Positions 31,809 through 43,037 of a stretch of 64,000 nt of DNA are shown in pieces. Each line of letters begins with the position of its first letter. Positions within the stretch are counted from its first letter, which is position 1. This DNA comes from Ulva prolifera (taxonomy: Eukaryota > Chlorophyta > Ulvophyceae > Ulvales > Ulvaceae): contig CM041198.1 in assembly GCA_023078555.1 (NCBI GenBank), positions 11,475,874-11,539,873 of the forward strand, read 5' to 3'. Under the pieces are notes generated by a model. That model worked only from the letters and a program-made list of their open reading frames with translations. It ran no database searches and had not been told where the DNA came from. The translations under genes were made by a program, and so were the position numbers.

Positions 31809-34800
31809 TCAATGCAAGTATGCCGCACATGCGCTACAATAGCGAAAGCGAGCAACGGCTGCATGTTTTGGAGGCATATTGGAAATTCGTTGTGACTTCC
31901 GGCGCGTCTTCGTGTGCAGCCGAGGTGGTCGCGACGGAGACTCGCACGTGTTGGTATCGCGGTGTGTTGTGCGTTGTGCTCGCTGCACCAAATGGGTAAG
32001 CTGCAAGCGCGCACGCTTCGGGAATTGGTCTATCATGATGTCGCGTTCTTTGGACGACGCGTGTTGAAATAAGTATCCGGCAACTTTGTCTAAACAATTG
32101 CCCAATTCGCCGACCGGGATCCACATATCGTGTTGCGCAGAGTACCCTTTCCAACGGACGAGGTAGTGCGGCCCCGCGCGTGCTGCTGTCGCTGTGGCGC
32201 GGTGTGTCCGTCTGTAATCTATGACCGATTCAACTTCAAATACCTTGTCAGCATCCATACTCGCGGTAGGTTGCGGCGCGGCGGTACATTCATGATAATG
32301 CGCGTCTATGTACGGCTTCAGGCAAGAGAAGTGAAAAACATTGTGTATCTTCAGGGCACGCAAAGTGGCGGGTAGTTGCAGCTTGGCTGCACGTGTGCCC
32401 ACCAATTCCAAAATTGTGCATGGACCGACCCACCGTGCCGTGAACTTGCGGCGCAACGACGGATGATGCAGTGCCAGTTTAGATATTGACAACAACACCG
32501 GTTTGCCCACCGCAAATTGTGGCGACGGTTTCGAGTTGAGGGGGCCGGACCACATGCTCTGTTTGGCTTCAGACAAGGCTTGTTTTGCCAAGTGGTAGTA
32601 CATACGGTGCAAGACAGATGTATGCAACTTACGCGATTCCGGGAGGGAAAATGCTAGTGCTGTGGGGGACAGCGGGGGTGTTATGCGATTGAGCTGAAAT
32701 GGTGTGCATCCGGTGCTCGCGTTCTTTGCGCTATTGATGCTGAACTCGACGTGGGGGAGGAACGTGTCCCAATCGTCGTGTGCCGGGCTGACGAAATGGC
32801 GCAAAGCTTCCTCAATGACTCTATTGAGGCGCTCAACTTGACCATTTGCACGAGGGTGATATGAAAACGTGAGACGCAAGTCGATGCCCATGTGCGAACA
32901 GATGCTTTTGAAGAATTTATTGTTCCATTGCGCTCCTCTGTCACTACAAATCCCCAAAGGCAAACCGTAGTGGGGGTATATGTGTGTGAAAAACAGTTGA
33001 GCAAAACCAGGCCCATCCAGTGTGTTGACAGTGGGGATCAGGCGAACCATCTTGGAAAATTGGTCGACAAACACGGTGATGCAGTCAAACCCCGATATCG
33101 TGCGCGGCAGTTGTGTAATCATGTCCAAACTAACAACGCGCCAACATGCGGTGGGTATAGGCAACGGTGACAACGTGCTATCAGAGCATCCCGGAGACTT
33201 CATCAGTTGGCAAGAATGGCATTGTGTGACAAATGCCGCAATGTCATCACTAATGTGGTCCCAATGGAATGTGTCCATGATGAGTGCTTGTGTCCTGTGT
33301 ATACCCAGATGCGCGTGCCATGGGTGTACGTGGTGCCACAACAAGATTTGTTTACGCAAGGCATCGTGGTCGGGCACAACCAGTTTGTGGTCAAGGAAGT
33401 ATGCTTGAAAATGTTTGTCAAAACGAAATTTCGGGGACGGGTTCCGAAATGCCGGGTCATGTGCATATCCAGTACGGAGGCGATCCCAAAAATCATCTAT
33501 CACTGTGTCTAATGTTAGGTGTGTATTGTGCTGGTCGTGGAGATTCGCACCGATTTCTGCAAAAGTTTCCTGGTCAATGACCATTCCCTCTGGCTGCTCG
33601 GGCGTGGGCTCCTCGGAGAGCTGCGGAGACTTTTCTGCCGGGAGTGATTCGAGCGCCGAGGTTGCGGCTTTTGGAGGGGCGTTCCGAATCGTCGAGGGAG
33701 GTGGCGGCAAGGGCGGCGGCGGCAGCTGCTGTGGCGGCTGCCGTGGCTGTGGCTGTTGCTGAAGGTTCTTTCCCGGGTGTGTTGGGGGAGGGGGTAGAAC
33801 TTCCTTGGGCAATGTGTGTTGGTGGTAAGAGGGCTTTGGCGAAAGCTGCTGCTGTTGCGGCAGCTCGGGCGGCGGCGGCGTTTGCGTGTGCTGGGCCCGA
33901 GGTTGTGATGTCGGCGGAGAACTTCGCAGCGGTAGCTGCAGCCCTGGCGGGGGCGTCGACGGTGGGTGTGACGGGGCCGTCGGTGACGACTGTGGAGGCT
34001 GTACTTCCGGGAGACCCGGCGGCAGCCCCAAGGTTTGGGGGAGTATTGAGCGCCTGCCCGATGTGAAGATTGCCGGGAGGATGTTGTCGGCGCTGGCGGC
34101 GGGAGTTGGCCGTGCGGGTTGACCCACCATATGTAAAGGCATGCTGCCCATTGTGCCGGTTGACTGACAGGCCTGTTGGGAAGTCTGGCGGTGGGTCGCC
34201 CGGGATGTCCCACTTGATGATTCCGACGATGTTGGCAGGGGTGGAAAATCCGTGGGTGTAAGTGGTCTGCGTACTAGAAGATTGGTAAGCGCAAGTGCCC
34301 GATATGGTTGCTGGGGATGTTCCGCGCACAATGTCATGCCATCATGAAGGGTCACTTCTGTATTGGGCAAATGTGTAGCTCTACTGACTGCGTCAGCAAC
34401 CACATTTTTGTCTCCGGGTATGTATGTTATTTTCCAATCAATACGGGAAAGAGATTCAAGCCATCGGGCATGTTTGCCTGTCAGCTTTTTCTGTGTTTGC
34501 AAAAACCGCAGAGGGTTATGGTCTGAATGTATGAACACAGTTTGATTGTTTTCTAAGTAACACCGCCATTGGCGGTATGCGAACACTATGGCCCCGAGTT
34601 CTTTCTCGAGGGTGTAATAATTCTCTTCCGACTTGTTGAGCTTGCGACCCACCCAGGCAATCGGAGCCAATTTACCCTCATATTCTTGCGTGAGCACCGC
34701 TCCGTACGCGTAGTCGGACGCATCAGTGTACATGTGGAACGGCCGGTTGGGATCGGGGTGACGCATGATTGTGGCATTTATCAACGCGCGTTAATTGTTT

Positions 34801-36818
34801 TCGAAGGATTGTGTGTGATGCACTGTCCATGGATGTTGCTCCTTAGCACATATGCGTTGGAGCAGCGGGCCCGCCAGGGTGGGAAACTTTGGAATGAATC
34901 GTCGAAAGTACCCTGCTAACCCAAGAAATGATCTGATATTGTTTGGTGACTTTTGCAAGTCTTCCAAGGGCCAATCCTTCAAGACCGAGACTTTATAGGG
35001 GTCCGGCTTGACCGTGTCGGCCGTGACTACATGACCCAGATACTTGATCTCTTGTAATGCAAATTGAGACTTGGCGGTGTTGCAGAAGAACCGGTGTTCA
35101 GAGAGTCGCGTCAAAACAACATCTAGATTTTTCGCGTGATCCTTCTCGGACGGTGCTAGCACTATGATGTCGTCAAGGTAAGCTAAGCATATTTTTCATA
35201 TGAGACCTTTCAAGACAACGTGGACAGCTTGTTGGAATACTGATGGTGCATTGGAAAGTCCAAATGGCATGACAGTCCATTGATATAGACCATCCGGGGT
35301 GCGAAATGCTGTTTTGGGGCCTGCTGATTCGGACAATTTGATTTGGTGGTATCCGGACTGCAAATCAAGCGCAGAAAAGAACTTGTGACCCCTGAGGTTG
35401 TCAAGCAACGTGTCAATGCGTGGCAGTGGGTATGTGTTTTTGATGGTGTTCTCGTTCAAATATCGATAGTCTATGCATAGTCTAAGCTTGCCACCCGGTT
35501 TTGGTGCAAAAAGGACGCAAGACGCCCACGGGGAGATGGATGGCTGAACCCACCCCATGTCAATCAAATGCTGCAATTGTTTCTCGAGTTCTAGTTGTTC
35601 GATAGGTGTCAACCTATATTGCCTGGCAGCCTTAGGGCGAGTGCCCGGCAGCAAGTCAATGTCCATTTCAAAACCAGATGCTGATGTATTCGGCGGTGCC
35701 GGCCCCGGCGTGCCGCCTTCGTGGGAATGTTTGTCAATGATGGCTTGTATTTGTTTTGGGATCGTGTCAGGTGCTTGTGGCTGGTGCGCCGGAGCCACTT
35801 GTTGCGACAAGTATCCTTTCTTGCGCGCACTAGCACAACTGGTACGTATAGACTCGATGGTTGGTTTGATGTGTGCGACATACACGGGATATTTCGTAGC
35901 GCGCTTGGAGCTAGTCATGGCTTTGAGTTCACGGGTAGATGCAAAAAATTCATCCATCGTGCTAGTTTCAGTAGTGAACTTATTTGTGCTTTTGTGTATT
36001 GCATGCAACCATATCCTGCCCTTCTTGCCACGCTTCGGCTTCGGAGGAGGGACCGTGATCAGAATGTGGGGATGTTTGAATTTGATATGCATGTCCACAG
36101 CAGATATCACATCCAATGCAAATAGAGCTTCGTTAGGTTGAAAGTCTGCAGCTGCACATGGTAGCGAATCCACCACTGTGTACGTGACGGATATGATGTT
36201 TCTGCCGACTCGCGTGTCAAGGGTGACCGTGCCAAGACATGATGCCTCGGTGGCGGAAATTCCAATAGTGACACTGTGTTGTGGTGTGTAAGCAATGTCA
36301 TGTCGGTTGAGGAAGGTGCGCGTGATCATGCTATGGTTGGCCGCGGTATCAACCAGTGCCTTTGTGAAATGGCCGTGGATAGACGTGGGCATTGTGCACA
36401 GCAGATCCATGAAATCTGCATGTGTGATTGATACGGCAGCTTTTTTGTCAGGGTGGATGGATGCACGCTGATTCGTGATAAAAGTGCAGATATGGTACTT
36501 TTGCTTTCCGGGTACAGCTGAGCCAGCTGTATATTCAAGAATATGACATGCTACATCCACAGTGGTGTGTGAATGTTGGCGTAGGAATGGCAGAAATGCC
36601 GATGACTCAAAGATTCGCGCGGGAACAACAATCGTGATGGTATGTTCATTCATATCAATTGTGTGTATGTGTCTCAACGCAACCTGTGCTTCGTCAGTGT
36701 AAGGCAGCGTGACCACTATATTGGTAGATAGCTTGTGAACATCAAATAACGTTCCTTGTTGGGATTTTAGGTGTGAATCAAAGCGTTGTGCTGAAACAGG
36801 GGACAATCGTGCAGCCAA
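31809..36818 (-). pseudogene. Gypsy-1 pol region, interrupted
   Basis: Covers aspartic protease (LVDTAANHSMI), reverse transcriptase (LRLCIDYRYLNENT, MPFGLSNAPSVFQQ), RNase H (YTDASDYAYGAVL), and integrase (zinc-binding HLGIHRTQALI...CHSCQLMKS; SLDMITQLP; ICSDRGAQWNN; NGQVERLNR). A chromodomain follows (YLVRWKGYSAQHDMW). Between RNase H and integrase is a linker of roughly 250 residues dominated by Pro, Gln and Ser. RT before integrase plus a C-terminal chromodomain defines a chromovirus of the Ty3/Gypsy group. The region has about two breaks and is treated as a fossil. Confidence 0.88.
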
Positions 36819-36872
36819 TATGTGTGGCTCTACCGCCCATTGAGGGCCTGCGGAGGGCGGCTTGCCTGCTTC

Positions 36873-39152
36873 TCAGCGTATATGTGGTGCGTCATGCCGT
36901 GTCCGCTTGGGGTAACCCTTACGGTTGCTAGGGTCATACCGGTTGCGTTTGCCTCTGTCATGCCGCTGATCGGCTGCTGGTGGTGGAAGCTGGTACCCGG
37001 TTGGCAGCGGGGTGAGCGTCCTGTCCCTGTTGGACGGGTCCGCGAAGAACGCTGCCTTAGCTGCTGGCGGCACAAGGTTGGTGAAGCATGGGCAATCGCC
37101 CAACTTGTGCATTGCTTGTTGCGGGTTGCTGCGGTTGGGGGGACACATGCCACACTGTTTATACTTGAACATGAAGTATACCTTGCACAACAGCTGAACC
37201 GTGCCAAGGGTGTTGGCTGTCAATGTGCCCGGGAGGGGGCCTGTTGCGTGGGAGAGGGCGCCGCGGAGCGAGGTGGGCCCGCCGGCGAACTCCTTCTCCA
37301 CTGCTGCTATGAACGCCGGTGTGAGTTTGACACCAGGAAAATGTTGCAGCTCCTGCCAAAACCGGCGGAGGTCGGTTTCGCTATTAGTCTTGCACATTTC
37401 TTTGAGAAACGGGATATGTCCCACTGGTTGAGCGTCCTGTTGAGTCCGCACATGTCGGCCTTTATGAGGGGGTCGTGGAATGTTCGCTGCAGCGGCCTGT
37501 TGTGTGGGTTTGTCAGTCATGTTTTTGCGTTTGTTATATAACATGGCATAGTCGAACCGACTTTCAGATGTATCTGCTGAAAATCTTCTGACAGTGTTGG
37601 CAGACTCGCGAACCTGAAGCAGCTGCTTGATCGCCCATGACACGAAATTCATTGCGACTGAATCAGCTTTCTCTGTGTTCTCAAGCATGGCCGGTGTCAG
37701 TTCATTTTGGAATTTATCCATCAGCTGTGACAAGGGCATGAACATGACAAGTGTGGATGTGACCTGCGATTGGCACGAGGGTGACATGATATGTTGCAGC
37801 TTCGTGAACAAAATGCATGCAAACTCAAGACGCGTCTGCTTTCCTGGCATGTGTGCATAATCGAGGAAAATCAGATGATAATAAGATTTGATGTGATGTA
37901 TGATCTCATTGAAGTCGCACGCTTCTGTCATGTTGTAATTTTGCCATGCGCGTTCAACATTGTGACGGAACTGGCCATTGGTGAAATAAAAATCACGGAT
38001 GCATTCCAACCATTGGCGAAGAGTGCAATTTGGACGCAGAGCTGTCTCTTGTGCCACAGCGAAGTGCTGATCAGACTGTTTACATGAGCGCGACATGATA
38101 TGTTGGATGATCTGTCGCTCAGAAAGACGCATGCAAGATGCACATGCATGCAATGCGTCGCTCTGGTATTTGTGCCAACGCAACTCCGCCGATTGGTCGC
38201 CACGCAAGGCAGCCCCTGTGGGCATTTTAATGTTGTCAAATGTGTACTCTGCTGTTTTAAACCACATAGAAGATTTGTCATCCTCAAAATTAGGCTCAAC
38301 GTCGGGGAAGGAGGACGTCGTGGGGAGGACAGATTGTACCTGTGTTGTAGCTGGCGTGGTACAGTCTCGGTATTGAGTAGCCTCCGACTTCACGAAATCG
38401 GCCACATGGACGATCTGGGCGTCTCTCTTGATGCTGTTGAAACAAAATCCTCTAGATTTGAACGCAAAGAAAACGGCATGAATGACTTGGAGCAGCACAG
38501 TGTCCGCTGCATCAGCCAAGTGCACGACGGCTGCACCTGGGCTGGTGATGGCTGGTGAAGATTTCAGCTTCGCAGCGCGAGTCTGAACGCTCATATGCAT
38601 GAGCGCGTCCGCCGTCGCCGGGCACATCAGCCATGCCAGCATAAACGAGGTGTAATCAGTAGCAAAAGCAAAGGCCAGATCGAGCATCGGAGCTGCGAAT
38701 CGGGGGCCCAACCAGCACATGACAGCCATGTTCGTGGGGCACAAGAGATTACGGGTCACGCCGGGGTTAGGGCCCCACTCAACTTCACAACGTCCACCCT
38801 CGGGCAACGCAATAGCTGCCGTCAGCTCAGGTGCATTGGACTTGGGTTCCAGAGGACGGAATGGGAGCTCCGCCTCTGGAAGTTCGGTCTGAAGAAGAAC
38901 CTGGCGCGCGTCCTTGAATGCTGTGGACGCGACCGCACGTGTACCGCGGCTGGCATCCGCGAGAACATGGCCTAGCCAACGCATGCCAGCTACAGCGCGC
39001 CTAATCTTATCAACACTATCATGCGACTGCATACTAATGCCAGGAATCTGTGCCTGGGCGTGATCTACAGACATGTTCGAATCCCTCGGATCACACAAGG
39101 ACTGATTCACCGCCCCCCATTCGGGTGCAACCGGGATGTCTGGTTCGACCAT
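36873..39152 (-). CDS. Gypsy-1 gag-type protein (759 aa)
   Basis: Open frame directly after the 5' LTR and primer site, the position of gag. The middle section (about residues 330-530) is helix-rich and looks like a retrotransposon capsid (RQWLECIRDFYFTNGQFRHN; ACILFTKLQHIM). The C-terminus is basic and holds a Cys/His cluster (KQCGMCPPN...MHKLGDCPCF) in place of a standard CCHC knuckle, ending in an Arg/Lys-rich tail. The N-terminal third has no family I recognise and is long for a Gypsy gag. Confidence 0.75.
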   Translation of the reverse strand: MVEPDIPVAPEWGAVNQSLCDPRDSNMSVDHAQAQIPGISMQSHDSVDKIRRAVAGMRWLGHVLADASRGTRAVASTAFKDARQVLLQTELPEAELPFRPLEPKSNAPELTAAIALPEGGRCEVEWGPNPGVTRNLLCPTNMAVMCWLGPRFAAPMLDLAFAFATDYTSFMLAWLMCPATADALMHMSVQTRAAKLKSSPAITSPGAAVVHLADAADTVLLQVIHAVFFAFKSRGFCFNSIKRDAQIVHVADFVKSEATQYRDCTTPATTQVQSVLPTTSSFPDVEPNFEDDKSSMWFKTAEYTFDNIKMPTGAALRGDQSAELRWHKYQSDALHACASCMRLSERQIIQHIMSRSCKQSDQHFAVAQETALRPNCTLRQWLECIRDFYFTNGQFRHNVERAWQNYNMTEACDFNEIIHHIKSYYHLIFLDYAHMPGKQTRLEFACILFTKLQHIMSPSCQSQVTSTLVMFMPLSQLMDKFQNELTPAMLENTEKADSVAMNFVSWAIKQLLQVRESANTVRRFSADTSESRFDYAMLYNKRKNMTDKPTQQAAAANIPRPPHKGRHVRTQQDAQPVGHIPFLKEMCKTNSETDLRRFWQELQHFPGVKLTPAFIAAVEKEFAGGPTSLRGALSHATGPLPGTLTANTLGTVQLLCKVYFMFKYKQCGMCPPNRSNPQQAMHKLGDCPCFTNLVPPAAKAAFFADPSNRDRTLTPLPTGYQLPPPAADQRHDRGKRNRYDPSNRKGYPKRTRHDAPHIR

Positions 39153-39224
39153 GGTGGTGCCAGCGCTGTTCTATCTGCAGAAATTCGTATGTTCAGGTCG
39201 GGAGAATTTTAGCAAATCGATACC

Positions 39225-40086
39225 TGTCTAGGAGCGGAGCTCCGTGGGGGCTTGTTACCTCCGGATGTAGCGAAGTGATGGGCTTTCGTCGCGGTACGTA
39301 GACCTTTGCCGACAGTGGAACAAGCGGGAAATACACAATATGCTACGACAGCGTGTAAGCAGTATGCAGAAATAGATGGCACCCCATCTGGACGGAAGAA
39401 AAGTGTGTCCAGACCCAGCAAGCGCAGGTATAAATACCCGTGACGCGCCCAGGACGACCCCCTGCTTGGCTGGCCTTGCCGAGATGCCGCGCAATTGCGA
39501 GCACCCACCAGAGATCCCGAATATGCGAGGGAAATCTGCATGTTGTGGTTGATATTCATCAGAGCAGGCGCTGCGTTGATATTACGGAGTGCCCGCGCTG
39601 GATGTGTGAGCAGCGGTGTATGCATGCGCCCATGTAGGATGCACCCTAAGCCCGCTGTGGCGTGGCATGGTTGCAGGCGCGTGGGGCGCTGATGGCTCGG
39701 TGCGAGTGCTGGTTATGCAGCATCTCGGTCGGAGGACAGATAGGTGTCATCGTCCGTGATTATTGTGCTGATGGACGTGGTGTGCGCCGCTGAACTGGCT
39801 GTAGACGCGTCAACCGCGTGACTGTTCATGTCGCAGCGTTCAAGGTTGCCCCGAATGCTTTGAGCCTGGTGCAGTGTTCGAGTTGCGACCAAACGTATTG
39901 TGACGAACGGTGTTGCCCGAACTTCATGTATTTGTCTGACATGCATTTGGAGTGTATATTGTGGGTTGTACTTGGACATGCAAGGGTCGCGTCAGCGAGC
40001 ATGCATGCATCCGAGTCAGCGAGTGACAACACATGTTTTTGGCTGATATTTTCTGAGTGCCAGTGTGAGATGTTCGTCTCACAACA
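39225..40086 (-). repeat. Gypsy-1 5' LTR
   Basis: 862-bp long terminal repeat, same length as the 3' copy and about 99% identical by eye. Confidence 0.92.
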
Positions 40087-40091
40087 AACGC

Positions 40092-40869
40092 ATGCGGACA
40101 CCGCTGCCGGGAATCTCCTTGAGTGGTCGTTTCTGCCGCTGCAACACGCAATAGAGTGGTTATGTCATTGCGGAGAGCACGAATCTCCTCGAGCAATTCA
40201 TTGTGCAAATCACGGTGCCTATCCTCCTTATGCTCAAGGGCAGTCCTGATGCTGGCTTGCTGTTCACTCAAACGAGTAATCATGCCAGTATGCGTGGTGG
40301 CCTGCGCCAACAGTGACTGAATGGACTGCGTCAATTCAGTGCGTGGAGCTTGTGAGTGATGTATGACCGCACGCAACAACACTTGCCGTGACATTTCCGG
40401 TAGGGCAGCCATGACAATTCATGGCCGTGACAGGAGTGATTTATGTTACACTTAGGACTAGCAGGCTGACTCCCCTGACCCTTCACCGCCATTTGGTTTC
40501 AGAGGGTGGTCCTTGTACCGTACTAATTTAAGTCCATCAACACGTAATGCATAACGCAAGCCTACAGTGTCGTTGAAATACCTCGTTGTATCGCATAACG
40601 GTGGCCAGATGGGCCGTACTTGTCGTGAGATAGCACCTCACGCTGGCGCAGGCCGGTGGTCACAATGCATGTGACTCGTGCATTGAGTCATGATGTACAG
40701 TCATACACATGTACATGTCAAGGTACACTTGTATATACTAAGATCCTCGTGCTACACGAAGATCACCAAGTCAGAATCCCACAAGATACATACACGTGGC
40801 GCCTGCGCCGCACACACTTGTATAGTTACACACTCTATTGAATTTCACAAAGTCAGCTTATAAAATGTC
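40092..40869 (-). other. Interrupted coiled-coil frame and unassigned sequence
   Basis: A minus-strand frame starts with ATG at 40412 (MAALPEMSRQVLLRAV) and runs into the Gypsy-1 insertion. Its predicted product is a coiled coil (LHNELLEEIRALRNDITTLL). It may be the start of the old element whose other parts flank the insertions near 29-30 kb. From 40430 to 40869 I see no gene. Confidence 0.35.
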
Positions 40870-41214
40870 TGTCAGAAACGCTATCCTATGCAGGTCAGAC
40901 GCGCAGTCCTTATGCAGGTCAAGTCAGGTAGCCAGCATTTCCATACCTTCTACGCACAGAGGTAGAACCGAGGAGATGCTAGGAGGAGATGCTAATACCG
41001 TGAAACAGTAAGAAGAATGGTTACAGCCCTCTGTGAGCACAGCCATATATGCACACTGAATAGTCAAGATTACGGCGGGAGATCCTCGCAGGATCTCCCT
41101 CACTACTCCGGGACAATCCTGCTGGCTCCCTACCCCTACACTAGATCCGCAGATCGATCGTGCCTGGGTGCAGCTGTCACCACACTGCTGCCCGCAGGCG
41201 CATGCATTGTGACA
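40870..41214 (-). mobile_element. Old solo LTR of the Copia family
   Basis: 345 bp, TGTCAGAAACGC...GCATTGTGACA, in the same orientation as the full Copia element and clearly diverged from it. The flanking 5-mers ATGTC (40865-40869) and AGGTC (41215-41219) agree at four of five positions, consistent with an aged TSD. Confidence 0.75.
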
Positions 41215-41467
41215 AGGTCGTGCACTTACCGTAGTAAACGTAAAGAGTCGTTGCCAGCCCCGCAGGGACGGGACGCGGAAAACATTTCCAGCTATTTTGG
41301 AGCCGTTGTTTCGGTGGCGACAGGGATAGACAGTCAAATCGTTTGCTGACAGCTCGTCAGCTGCATGCTCTGCATGACGGGATAAAAGGAATCATTTGTT
41401 GGTCGCTCGTTACACCGCCGCGAGGTAACCGATCTTTGTTGTTGAGTAGCGCGATTGAGCAGTCACT

Positions 41468-41911
41468 ATGAGCGAGTCATCCGGTTGTTTTGACATGACA
41501 GTTGACGACGAGCCTGTTAGAAAGGTGCAAAAACGTACGATCACAGATATGAGAAGCTCGGAAAGCTCAATCATCAACCTGGGTTGCACCAGATCGGGTA
41601 CACACGCTGCTGGGATGATGAGGCTTTTGTGCAAGCTTCAATGGGTCGTGCTGCAGTTCATGTTGATTGTAGATGATAGAACCGAGCTGACAGCAGACGA
41701 CACGCCCATCGATGACGAAGAATTGCGGCTGAGGTGCAGTAGGTCGCGCGCACTGCGCACGCGCCTTCGTCATGTGTACCGCTCAGCCGTTGCACCGAGT
41801 CTCAAAAAGAAAAAAAAACAGTCACAACGCATAACGGTGGCAAAATTGTCGTGCCTCAAATACATTTTGTACACAATAACGCTGGCCTCGATATCGATGG
41901 GCTTAATTTAG
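41468..41911 (+). CDS. Hypothetical protein, 147 aa
   Basis: Open frame from ATG at 41468 to TAG at 41909-41911. The N-terminus is acidic and Ser-rich. A basic run SLKKKKKQSQR lies near residue 113, and the C-terminus is hydrophobic (LKYILYTITLASISMGLI) and could be a membrane anchor. No family recognised. It lies among repeats and may be spurious or part of an old element. Confidence 0.25.
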   Translation: MSESSGCFDMTVDDEPVRKVQKRTITDMRSSESSIINLGCTRSGTHAAGMMRLLCKLQWVVLQFMLIVDDRTELTADDTPIDDEELRLRCSRSRALRTRLRHVYRSAVAPSLKKKKKQSQRITVAKLSCLKYILYTITLASISMGLI

Positions 41912-41971
41912 AACGGTAGACTAAAAAGTAGTCGCGATGGGCAGGTGGGCCCCAATCACCGAAACCGACAG

Positions 41972-42257
41972 TGTCAAGACGCGGAATAGTCTCATCGAGT
42001 GTGCACACGGGTTAATGCGTGTTCCTGTGCTGGTACGCATGCTAACTGTACATGATGACGTGGAGGGGAGCGTACCTTGCCGCCGAGTAAGCTCGCGTGG
42101 CTGAAATGAAAGTAAGAACTGAACTGGTGACCTCATGAGTACACACGAGACGCTCTAATAATTGGGGCTCACCTGAAGCAACGAGTCCGTTAGATGACTC
42201 CTCCCTTGATTTAGTCGCCTATATTCTTGAATCCCTAGATATGGAAATCCCACAACA
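41972..42257 (-). mobile_element. TG...CA element with tRNA-like boxes, copy 1 (family E)
   Basis: 286 bp, plus-strand ends TGTCAAGACGCG...CCCACAACA. The flanking 5-mers GACAG (41967-41971) and GACAT (42258-42262) agree at four of five positions. On the minus strand it contains a tRNA-like stretch with A-box-type TGAGCCCCA and B-box-type AGTTCAGTTC. It matches copy 2 at 43128-43415 over its whole length. Confidence 0.65.
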
Positions 42258-43037
42258 GACATGCAATTCCGTCACCCAATTGAATAAGTCGAAGCGCTCG
42301 TTCCGGATTGTTTGTTGCCAGCCCTCTGAGAAGCGGACGAAGTTGCGGGGCAGCGCGGTCCACAACGCCCAGTATAAAATTCCGGCAGCGTTGACTCCCG
42401 TGGTGGCAGCGATGTACGGTTGCGAGACAAATTCCCCCAATCTCGCGCCTTTTGGACGCCGCCGTGCAGACGAATCTGCCGTATGTAGTGGTTCAACTGG
42501 TCCTCAACGGACGTGCCTTGCGCAGCAAACAACTGGGACCGGGCGTGTTCCGTGACCAGGAGCGCGTGACCAAGGGCTTGATCGTTCGCGATTATATCAC
42601 GAACGGTGGCAGCCGCGAGGCTCTCTGCACAACAATCAACAAGGCCGGCACTCAACTGACACCAGGAGCTGGTACAAGATATACACGGAGGCCAGCTCAA
42701 CGTGACACGGAGGGGGAGGAAATTGCAAGCTGGAGAACTTGCTTATGTCCTAGAACGCGGTCTGGGCAAGAAAAAGCGGTCATAGGCCCGTTGTCGACAG
42801 CATTTCTGGAAATCAGGCTTTCCGCGTGCAACGCGCCAAGTGCCAGGTCAGGAAGTGCACCACTTTCCAATACGCGTAGAACGTGTGGCCCAATGCACGA
42901 CTGTGACGGATGTGTTAGAGAAGCTCTTGCACGCCGCAAGCATGTCGATGCATCCACGGCCCAATCACGCGGCGGCGCACCTCACGAGTTCGCGCTCGCT
43001 GGCCCCATCGGCGCCTTTGTAAGATCATGACATGAAT
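42258..43037. other. Unassigned sequence with gag-like frames
   Basis: Two long overlapping frames exist: plus strand 42452-43030 and minus strand about 42272-42957. The minus-strand version has helical, gag-like stretches (ILYWALWTALPRNFVRFSEG), resembling those near 19.4 and 29.3 kb. I judge it an old retroelement remnant, unknown family. Confidence 0.3.

Larger units (their letters stand above)
30057..40086 (-). mobile_element. Full-length Ty3/Gypsy chromovirus (Gypsy-1)
   Basis: 10,030 bp, minus orientation, between 862-bp LTRs at 30057-30918 (3') and 39225-40086 (5'), with ends TGTCTAGG...TCACAACA on the plus strand. The TSD AACGC is perfect (30052-30056 and 40087-40091). Next to the 5' LTR the element reads GGTATCGATTTGC, a likely tRNA primer site. 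Next to the 3' LTR is the purine tract AAAGGGGGAAG. Order on the minus strand is gag, protease, reverse transcriptase, RNase H, long proline-rich linker, integrase, chromodomain, a small extra frame, then the 3' LTR. The LTRs differ at roughly seven sites by eye (about 0.8%), so the insertion is young but older than the Copia one. The pol region has about two breaks. Confidence 0.93.

Noticed and set aside
33644-34066. Plus-strand Ala/Gly-rich frames opposite the proline-rich linker
   Set aside because: They are complements of the Pro/Gln-rich linker of Gypsy-1 pol and carry no signal of their own.
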